Assembly (NCBI GenBank): GCA_002749535.1
Contig: MZZL01000409.1
Location: 674,962 to 738,961 of the forward strand
Source of the DNA: Apophysomyces variabilis
Lineage: Eukaryota; Mucoromycota; Mucoromycetes; Mucorales; Mucoraceae
Direction of reading: 5' to 3'
DNA: 64,000 nt
Part shown: positions 56,866-64,000 of the stretch, piece by piece
Layout: every line of letters begins with the position of its first letter
How positions within the stretch are numbered: the stretch's first letter is position 1
Notes under the pieces: model-generated
The model's input: only the letters and a program-made list of their open reading frames with translations
Told to the model about the DNA's origin: nothing
Database searches by the model: none
Translations under genes and position numbers: made by a program

Positions 56866-57437
56866 AATTTTGTTGTATATATAAATAACTTATTTGTTTT
56901 GGAGGGTGTTTATGTACTTGCTACCATTGCACAAATATCATCCAATGATGGATACCATTTTATTTTGAAACATTGGATGGACCAGCTTTCCATAGATGCT
57001 GAACCTGTTGCAATTTTGCTCTCCTCATGTATAAGTCATCGGTAGCAATTCATATTTGCACCAATGGCTTCGTTAGCTCTATTCATCACATTAGCTAAGC
57101 AATATAGCATTTTGTTAATCAAAAAGCAAATATCGAAACTTTTATATGAAATGAAAGTCTAATAAAGAGATGTTAAGATTCGCTAGATCGAAAAACATAA
57201 TATTGTCCAAGCAAAAGAGCTTCTTAACAAATTGGTCCTAAGCTGAAAAAGGGTGATGGTGAGTTTGTTCTTACTGACTGCAACCGATGCCATTTTAAGT
57301 GCTGACTTTTTCGTTGGGTGACTGTATGTGCACCCAAGTTGAAAACAGGTTTGCACAAAAAAATTGTTCCCTCTTTTCTTTTTCCCGTTTCTCTTACAAA
57401 AATTTTAAACGCGTTTCCCTCGTTTAAAGCACTCTTC
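56866..57437. other. intergenic, 572 bp
   Basis: Between MIS12 and the F-box gene on the same strand. A/T-rich 3' UTR at left, pyrimidine-rich leader (about 57350-57437) at right. A GATGGA/TCCAATGATGGAT-type short repeat occurs near 56940-56985. No gene is seen. Confidence 0.45.
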
Positions 57438-58651
57438 ATGTTTAATAATCATACAAAACCCCCCATCGAGAAATTAACACCTGAAATACTGGTGAACATC
57501 GCGTTCATGTTGGACGTCCCATCCATTTTGGCTTTCTCATTGACTTCCAAACACTTCTCTACTTTGATCTCTAACGATCTTCTGTTTCGACGACTGCTTC
57601 AACGCGACTATAATATCACTTTCAAGCATCCTGACGAAACCTGGGCCCACTTATACCAACTGTTACGTACGCGTGCTGTCGTCATTTGCAGTCACCTTGC
57701 TGGATTGCCAGATGAACCCACGGAAGCCAAACGAACCATCTACAGAGCAGCAGTCAAAGCACCATCTGTTTGTGATGTTTGCAAGACAGAAACCGCGTCC
57801 TATATGAATATGAACCCCACGTGCGAAAGTGAAGGTGACACAAGTAACGGGTCTTGCCTTGAATTAACATTGAAAATAGTGTGTCGGACTTGCTTGGATA
57901 AACCGGACAGAAGCGATGAGCGATTATTTCCGTTACAGCTGGAGATGGAATCGGGCTCGCTCGTTTGCTTTCAATGCACTCCTTCTGATCCGCGCAAGGT
58001 AAACAGCAACAGCTTCAGCAAAGATCACGCTTGAGGGAATATAGTAATTTACTGAGTATATGTTAGCTTGGTGACGATCGAAACGAGAAAATCAAAGTCG
58101 AGGCGATTTTAGAAAAGTTAAAGGCAGAAGAAAAAGAGGGTGATTTGGATCGTCGACGAAAAGCGGAACATCAACTCTATGTCCAGGAACTTAGACGTGA
58201 AGATATGTCATTAAAGCATTATCTCGTTGAGAAACAATGGGGAAGAACATGGATGCTTTTCCGAACCCGTAAGTTGTCCGTGAAAACGACGGATGATAAC
58301 AAGGCGTACTGAATCATCCCACCAGGTGAAGGATCACCATTACCAGGTCGTATTTCGAATCATAAACTTGCCAGGGCTAATGGCACATTGGATCCAAACA
58401 TAAGATTACCTATGGATAAATACCGTCCATCTCCCGAGACACACGCAGACATAGTAAGTGAAAAACTTTGGTCCTATCTGGAAAAAGCGTACGGTGTACA
58501 GGGCAGAGCCTACAGTGAAGGTACAATACAGTCTCTTTAGAAAAAAATGAACTAAAAGGCCGTTTATGTAGACGATCTTCAGACGCCAGAATATACGAGA
58601 TTAAGAATTTATATGGACGATTTTAAAAACAGTATTTCTGCCTATCCTTAA
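57438..58651 (+). CDS. F-box protein with zinc-ribbon and DUSP-like domain
   Basis: Four exons (57438-57998, 58067-58268, 58326-58520, 58572-58651) give 345 residues. Residues about 9-55 are an F-box (IEKLTPEILVNIAFMLDVPS, SLTSKHFSTLI). Next are three CxxC pairs (CDVCKT, CRTCLDK, CFQCTP), a likely zinc-binding module. After a charged coiled coil the C-terminus reads WGRTWMLFRT, PLPGRISNHKL, IRLPMDKY and LWSYLEKAYG, the order and spacing of a DUSP domain (W..., PGPI.N, DY.lV, W..L...YG). The F-box suggests SCF substrate adaptor. DUSP domains are normally found in ubiquitin-specific proteases, so the pairing is unusual. The upstream frame is open to 57318, but 57438 is the F-box-proximal Met. 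Confidence 0.8.
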
Positions 58652-59025
58652 ATACAGACTATTGCTCGACCCGATTCCCCCCTTTTTACACGTTTTTCTC
58701 TTTTACTATTTTTTTTATTATGGTTACCGGTTTGTACAATATTTTCGAAGGGCAACGCAAATAATATCCATTAGAGGAGAAAGAAAAAAAAAGTGTTCAT
58801 ATTCGCAAAGCAATCAGAAATAATTGATGTACACCAAATGAGAAAGGAAGAGAAACGGATGCAAAAAGATAGAAAGAGAAGAAAGGAAGTTGCATGGTAC
58901 TGATTGGCTGCTTCTCTCCGTGGTTTTGACTTTTGTTCTCAACTTCTTTGAGTTTTTTTTTCGTTTTCTTGAGAATAAAGAGGTGAAATGCAGTTTTCTT
59001 TTATGGCATTGAAGATGGCTTGCAA
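58652..59025. other. intergenic between convergent genes
   Basis: 374 bp between the F-box gene (+) and the BTB gene (-). Poly-A/T tracts on both sides fit 3' UTRs. No other signal is seen. Confidence 0.45.
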
Positions 59026-60204
59026 TCATTTGTTTTGGACATGATATTGTGATGGATCCCATTTACCTATTTTCTTGGCTTTCTTGACGATCAATAAATT
59101 GGCTTCTCCATCCACGCGCCAAATGACCGATAGGCCATGCTTGCCCAAGTTTTCTCGTATAGCCAATACTTGCTTTGCAAAGTGGTACCGTTGAATTGCG
59201 TCCTGAACCGGTAGATCAGCATGTTCAAGGCATCGTTTCAGATAATCCAAGGGTAATACAGCATAAACGTGTGCCAAATCCATCATGCCTCTGGTAGGCG
59301 GTGTTTTCGATGGCATGTATCCATATGTATGGATTCTACCAATGTAAGCTTCTCCGCTCATTTTTACAGTTGTAGAAAAGGCTTCCAATTGTGTAGCTAG
59401 GCCGATGGTGAGATATTGCACCAGATGATGATCAAGAGACTCTACCCATCGTCGATGCTTATCATTAAATGAATGCATGGCTGTGATCCAGTAGTAGACG
59501 GATGATTGAGACAAACTTTGAGCGACAATATGAAGCGTCCTATCCAGGAGTTGGTCCAGTCCCAGTTGCTCGGCTGCATCCAAGAGCTCGGCACACACAC
59601 GCGGTTTTTCACTTGCGAAATAGCACAAGTCGTGATGAGACAATGGTTTATACAGATGGCCAAGGATGGCGTGCAGCGCTTCAGGAGATATGTCCAGATC
59701 AAGTTCGATCGAATGAGGATTTTGAGTAAGACGACGATAAATCTCTGGAGATCGCGATATGATGAGGGAATGCAATGCATAAGTTTTCTGCAATCTTGGA
59801 ACTGTCAAATTGACGTCTGAGAATTGCCCTTCAAAAACCAAAAAAAAATATAGAATGAAGCTAAGATTCAGTTTCTTTTTTTTCTTTATTTGTTTTTCTT
59901 TTTTTTTGCAAATGTTACCTTGCAAATAACCAACATGGTACAAATAGTCACAATAAGCATCCATATTGTATATAGGTGGTGCAGGATGCGGAGGTGCGAA
60001 GAACACATGCTGTTGATGATGCGCGACATGGCCTAGTACGGGTACGGCCATGGGCATTGGGATGGATGATGGTTGTTGTGGTGGATGCGACGGAGGTGAT
60101 GGTTGAGGGGTGTGAGCATAGTCGTAGGAATACTCTGTGAGTGTGTTTGGGCTGCTGCATCCGTTCATGTGTGTAAGGTTATCGTGTACGATGGATATAG
60201 GCAT
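59026..60204 (-). CDS. BTB/POZ-domain protein
   Basis: Two exons (59919-60204, 59026-59828) give 362 residues. The N-terminal 90 residues are Pro/His/Gln-rich and disordered. The BTB fold follows (GQFSDVNLTVPRLQKTYALH, LIISRSPEIYRRLTQ, ISPEALHAILGHLYKPL), then a BACK-like helical region (AAEQLGLDQLLDRTLHIVAQ) and a C-terminal segment with PLDYLKRCLEHADLP. BTB proteins of this type often serve as Cullin-3 adaptors or transcription cofactors. The frame is open right through the 90-nt intron, so an unspliced message would add a Lys-rich insert; its poly-pyrimidine tract, GTAACA donor and GAAG acceptor favour splicing. Confidence 0.85.
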   Translation of the reverse strand: MPISIVHDNLTHMNGCSSPNTLTEYSYDYAHTPQPSPPSHPPQQPSSIPMPMAVPVLGHVAHHQQHVFFAPPHPAPPIYNMDAYCDYLYHVGYLQGNICKKKEKQIKKKKKLNLSFILYFFLVFEGQFSDVNLTVPRLQKTYALHSLIISRSPEIYRRLTQNPHSIELDLDISPEALHAILGHLYKPLSHHDLCYFASEKPRVCAELLDAAEQLGLDQLLDRTLHIVAQSLSQSSVYYWITAMHSFNDKHRRWVESLDHHLVQYLTIGLATQLEAFSTTVKMSGEAYIGRIHTYGYMPSKTPPTRGMMDLAHVYAVLPLDYLKRCLEHADLPVQDAIQRYHFAKQVLAIRENLGKHGLSVIWRVDGEANLLIVKKAKKIGKWDPSQYHVQNK

Positions 60205-60768
60205 GTTTATATTCTTTGGAGTTGTTTTTTGGTCTTTACACGAATGCGGTTCGTGTTGTTGATTGTCAAAATAAAAATAAGGGTTTTCAGTATTTACAAT
60301 GCAAAGAAGTGTTTATACTCTCTTTTTTTTTCCAACAATGAAAAAAAAAAGGGGGGCGACGTTGAATGATACAAAGAGTGGAGTGGACAGTTTTATTTTT
60401 TGTTTGGCGCTCACTTTCTTTTTCGTCCATTGACTTGTGACTTCTTTTCTCTCGCCTTCCAATAACTGTAATACAGTTTATTGCGTTGTTTAGAAAAATA
60501 AATTTGGCGTTAATAGACGAAACAAATTAGCGTCGACTAGAAATAATATAGATAAGGGGCTTGTGAGAACATTGCTTCCGTAGGATAACATTTTTTCACC
60601 TACCCAGATGATATGCACAAGAAAAAGTTGGGCAAGGTGAAAAGACCAGTCGTTAGAAAAAGGTGATTTAAAAAGTATTGAACTTACCGTTCAAGACGTA
60701 TATATCTGAATCACTGCTACCTAAAGTAACAGGAAGCCACATTCGTAGTGGTGATGTTAAAAAATAAA
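60205..60768. other. intergenic; candidate Fanzor omega-RNA region
   Basis: 564 bp. The left third is the BTB promoter, with poly-purine/pyrimidine runs (60320-60360). The right part lies just 3' of the Fanzor stop on the minus strand, where guide (omega) RNA is encoded in studied Fanzor/TnpB elements. Minus-strand hairpins are visible: TTGAAC-GGTAA-GTTCAA near 60680-60696, and a GCTTCC...GGTAGC pairing near 60718-60742. This is suggestive only. Confidence 0.3.
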
Positions 60769-63533
60769 CTACTGCGGTCGACGAAATTTTTCAGGGCGTC
60801 CAAGTCCACGCCACACCGAGTCAGCGATGTGATACATCGATTTAGCCGAGTTGACATCTCTTTGCCACAGTATATGACAGTTTTTGCATACTGATATACC
60901 GTGGTGTGAAATACCGTCGGCTGTAATGACCTTGCTCAAGTCTCTTCTCATGCATGCATGACAAACCTGGATATATCGCTCCATAAACTCGAACATAACA
61001 TAAGGTGCACTAACCTGCGAAGTATAGAATTCATCTATAGTCACAGCAATCAGGTCACCACGACGCTCTCTTCTTTTAAGTGTCTTCCATAACTTGTTGA
61101 CCACCGCTGCTCTTTTTCCCTTCCTTGAAGCGTGCCCTTTTGCTCCGAACATTCCCGCTCCGAACACAATCAATGGTATTTTTCCCGTCGTTCGAAAAGG
61201 ACATGGATGCCACTTTCGTGTCTGTGGATGTGGTTTGTTCACAGTCGATCTCAAAGTAGATTCTCTTGGACTGAACTAAGAAACTTTCGTTGATGCTCAC
61301 GCTTGTATCCATATATCACCACTCACCTGGAACGCCACTGCAACTTCTTTTGTTCTTTGCGCTTATATCTTCGCTTTCTTCTTTTCTTCCGATTACGCCT
61401 CGTGTTCGCTCGCCGTCTTTTAGAATATTTTTTACCTCCTTTTACAAGTATGTTTGCGAGTTTCTCCGGAGCTCGCTGTGTGCCCTGGTAGTTCCTGAAC
61501 CGTATTTTTGCCATGCAAGGTCCATAAAACCTTGCTAGCGAGGGAAATTTCTCAAGAAAGCATGCAACGAATTCATGGTGGCGTTGGGATAATGCGGTTT
61601 TGCATGTAATCATATTTGTTTCTATTGTCGTAATATCATGCGTGTCTTTGTCTTTCTGCAATGTTTTTGCTCTCCTTTCTGACCCGGTCATCGCATAATA
61701 TTCCTTGTTGGAAACCCGTCGTACTTGATGCGACTTGGAACCACTTCCATCCACAGCAATAAATACTTGGTTATGGCCAGGATCAACGGCCCATGGGTCG
61801 AAATATCGGTTCACCTCATCGAGGCTGAAATCTTCCAATTCAAGTTCCGTATCTGGTGTACCTTCCCTCGCCCTTCTTGCAAAGAGTAAATTGACTGCAA
61901 ATCCGTCCGTGAGGATTCGACAAGCAAAGCGCTGATTAACATTCTGCGTAAAATCGTCTAAACTAGGAACATATAATAAAATGATAGCATTTAGCATATT
62001 GGGGTTAAATTCGATAGAATGTGTACCTGTTAAATCCAAAACGGGATAAGTCAAGCACTTGGAAAAACACTGTGAAATACTCGCTTGGTTGATGTGGTCT
62101 CCTTAAGGAGGCTAAACTGGCCATCAGTTCGGCGTTAATGGACACAAATCGCCATTGAGCACTTGGCTTCGGAGAAATAGAAAAGAGTCGAGGTACAGTG
62201 CTTCCCCGCTAATGTCAATCTTCGTTAATGTCAATCCTCGCCTATTTTCAATCATTTTGAGATTCCCGAAAAAGAGGTTTCTATGCTAATTCAAGCCATT
62301 GCATCTCCCCGTTATTGTGATCCCCCGCCTATTTTCAATCCATAGGCCCTAACCAAGTCATTGACATTAGCGGGGAAGCACTGTAGTGATGTGTCATCAG
62401 ACCGGTTTTCCGTCATGACCCTTTGATGCTCTTCTTCGTAGTAGGAAAGAATGTACTTTAGTACTGGCAAATAGGAACAGGGGGGAAGCAGAAATAGTCT
62501 CTTGGGAGGCAGGTTTTGGTACGAGGGCTTCTAGGTCATCGCATAAACCATCAGTAAGAGCTACAAAAGGCAAAGTTGGCTCTATCCCATCCGGCCATTC
62601 AGAAGTACCGCCACCAATACGTTCAAATACGTATTTTGAAGCCATATCCATAGCTTCCTTTTTGCTAAGTGTCTACGAATAATTGATGAGCAAAAGTCTG
62701 TTTGTACAGAAATTGGTACATACTGGGGACCACGAAGTAAGTCTGTACTGGACAAATGAACAAATCCTTGACTCAAAGTTCTCGACGATATTGTTGCTGT
62801 ACGATGTCGCAAGTTAAAACACAAGCCTCTGTTAACACGTCTGAAGCACGTAGTGTTGTTCTTGGAGGATTAAGCAAAACAGGATGTATGTGAGTGAATG
62901 CCTGCCAAGACTTTTCGAGATCTATAGGCATATTATCGTTCTTTGTCGTTATTGATCGACCAAGTACTAGCTGCATGATCGAATAAAAGAAATTCTGGGT
63001 AAAACAAATTGCTGGTATGACGTCGTGGTCAATGATATATTGATTGACGAATAGCTGCGTCCTTGTCACTACCAGTCTCAAGTATGACGACAGCTCTTCA
63101 ATCTTAGTTCGAACTTGGTCGCGATACTCCTCACAAACAACTGCATCAAACGTAATTTTACGAGTGTAAAATTCGGGGTTTTTCCCCAGAGCTGCTTCCA
63201 AAAGCTGGTTGGTAGACTGTTTGTGCACGGTACAGCTCTTTGCTCTCGTGTTTCTGTGTTCAGTTGAACCGCATCCTGGACAAGAACGGGGAGTAGATGG
63301 TGTCTTTGCAGCGGTTTGCTGCTTGCGCTGTCGGCCATGTTCCTTGGCCATTTTTGAACTTTCTGCTTGAACATCAGATTGATGTTTTCTTTTGACTCCA
63401 ACTACAAATTGTTGGTTATCTTATCAAACAAACAGCCGCAAGGGAGGACCATTTTTTACCTTTCTTTTCCTTTAACGGACATTTGTAAGACCGTCGATCT
63501 CGATGACCACTTCGGCCACAATAGCCACATACA
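60769..63533 (-). pseudogene. Fanzor (eukaryotic TnpB-like nuclease), interrupted
   Basis: Recognisable exons on the minus strand: about 63460-63533, about 62795-63401, 62724-62800 (other frame), about 62470-62672, a stretch split by a MITE, 62027-62195, 61327-61962, 61015-61270, 60769-60966. Tandem zinc knuckles open it (CGYCGRSGHRDRRSYKC, CPGCGSTEHRNTRAKSC). Typical blocks follow: TRTQLFVNQYI, SNNIVENFESR. RuvC-I Asp is in PWAVDPGHNQVFIA, RuvC-II Glu in TIDEFYTSQ, the zinc ribbon is VCHAC...CKNC, and RuvC-III Asp in WQRDVNSAKS. Fanzors are RNA-guided DNA nucleases related to IS200/605 TnpB. Apparent single-base frameshifts lie near 62795-62810 and in a C6 run near 62485, and a 188-bp MITE sits at 62196. 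The C-terminal half is intact, with introns of 48-64 nt. Confidence 0.85.
62196..62383. mobile_element. 188-bp MITE, copy 2, inside Fanzor gene
   Basis: Same element as at 50456-50643, with five differences in 188 bp (about 97% identical). The 24-bp inverted repeats are perfect here. TA target duplication at 62194-62195 and 62384-62385. Read in the Fanzor frame it brings a stop codon within about 65 bp. Removing the element and one TA would rejoin the frame exactly (…DDTSL and RLFSISPK…), showing it inserted into what was a coding exon. Confidence 0.9.
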
Positions 63534-63591
63534 AGTTGGCGAGCTATGGTAGGCTTAAGGTAAGATATCCTATCTTCATACAGACGGGGAC

Positions 63592-63759
63592 TCAACCTGT
63601 CTCTTCTTGTTTCCGTTCCAATAACCTCTTCTGCAGTTCAACATCTTCTGCTTTCTTTTCTTTTTTTCTCAATATATAGGTACTTGCACTGAATGCATTG
63701 AGAGATAGCATAAAGAATGCCCATATAAGGGAGTTTATGTCAAACGAAAGATTATCCAT
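63592..63759 (-). CDS. possible 55-residue one-pass membrane protein
   Basis: ATG at 63759, stop at 63592. The N-terminal half is a hydrophobic helix (LIWAFFMLSLNAFSAS), then a charged amphipathic helix (RKKEKKAEDVELQKRLLERK). This has the look of a small tail-out membrane protein. It overlaps the upstream side of the Fanzor gene on the same strand, where a third frame is also open, so it could be chance or part of a 5' exon. No family is recognised. Confidence 0.35.
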   Translation of the reverse strand: MDNLSFDINSLIWAFFMLSLNAFSASTYILRKKEKKAEDVELQKRLLERKQEETG

Positions 63760-64000
63760 TATTCTTAAAGAGAAGAAAGGAGAAAAGATGGATCACTGAT
63801 GAGGAACGAAAGTAGACAACAATTAGATCGTAGTCACTTTAAAGTCATTCGTTGAACGACAACATTTACAATGTAGGACAGCATAAACTGACAGTCGCAC
63901 AAAAAGGAAGGCTTGGCATGTGCCACTTTACCAAAGGCCAGGGTCACGAATAGTGAGCTCACTAAATATAGGAAATCTCACAACGTATCCTGTCCTCTAC

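Noticed and set aside
61735..61935. Plus-strand ORF across the Fanzor RuvC-I exon
   Set aside because: Antisense shadow of a conserved exon.
63367..63552. 61-codon plus-strand ORF at the Fanzor 5' end
   Set aside because: Antisense to the zinc-knuckle exon and its intron; no recognisable content.
1..64000. tRNA, rRNA and CRISPR search by eye
   Set aside because: No convincing B-box with acceptor pairing, no rRNA motifs, and no spaced repeat array were found; CRISPR would not be expected in a fungal nuclear genome.

Overview
The window is nuclear DNA of an early-diverging fungus, most likely Mucoromycota and probably Mucorales. The evidence is many short introns (mostly 37-75 nt, with clear GT...CTAA...AG signals), a secreted rhizopuspepsin-type aspartic protease, a multi-exon Fanzor gene, fungal polarity (Spa2), ubiquitin (Mub1/samB) and kinetochore genes, and no bacterial-type operons. 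All gene models below were spliced by hand from the sequence. Where exon phases are stated they were checked and the coding sums divide by three.

Layout. 0-2 kb: 3' end of a class II myosin with an unusually short coiled-coil tail. 2.5-7.9 kb: a 15-exon, about 1,564-residue fusion of fatty acyl-CoA reductase with a GNPAT/PlsB-type acyltransferase, an ether-lipid arrangement, in which the acyltransferase motif I lacks its catalytic His. 8.3-10.3 kb: PA-TM-RING ubiquitin ligase. 12.6-14.1 kb: MYND/ARM protein of the Mub1/samB family. 14.6-17.3 kb: island of decayed mobile elements (retroelement remnant, recombinase-like ORF, Tc1-type transposase fragment, short inverted-repeat element). 17.5-19.6 kb: acetyl-CoA transporter. 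20.3-20.9 kb: orphan gene. 22-23.2 kb: SDR oxidoreductase. 23.5-25.5 kb: Cdc123 and SPC1, convergent. 26.3-27.7 kb: aspartic protease. 27.9-29.2 kb: EMC3. 29.5-32.9 kb: mitochondrial PPR protein. 33-36 kb: gene-poor, with coding debris. 36-38 kb: CNT nucleoside transporter. 38.6-40.1 kb: membrane-anchored beta-rich protein. 40.7-43.4 kb: Spa2. 44.4-46.7 kb: Cdc23/APC8. 48.9-49.4 kb: NudC-like CS protein. 50.5 kb: MITE copy 1. 53-56.9 kb: divergent pair of a CENP-U/Ame1-like protein and Mis12/Mtw1. 57.4-58.7 kb: F-box/DUSP-like protein. 59-60.2 kb: BTB protein. 60.8-63.5 kb: Fanzor (eukaryotic TnpB-like RNA-guided nuclease) gene, broken by a second, about 97% identical copy of the MITE.

Themes. 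Several genes serve the ER (SPC1, EMC3, acetyl-CoA transporter). Others serve cell division and polarity (Spa2, Cdc23, Mis12, CENP-U-like, myosin II). Several act in ubiquitin pathways (RING E3, Mub1, F-box, APC8, BTB). These are housekeeping genes in a normal fungal gene order; no biosynthetic cluster is evident.

Most notable: (1) the Fanzor locus, with all three RuvC acidic residues and the zinc ribbon kept in its 3' half, but interrupted by a TA-flanked 188-bp pogo/mariner-like MITE and carrying two apparent single-base frameshifts; (2) the reductase-acyltransferase fusion with a Ser in place of the HX4D histidine; (3) the short-tailed myosin II.
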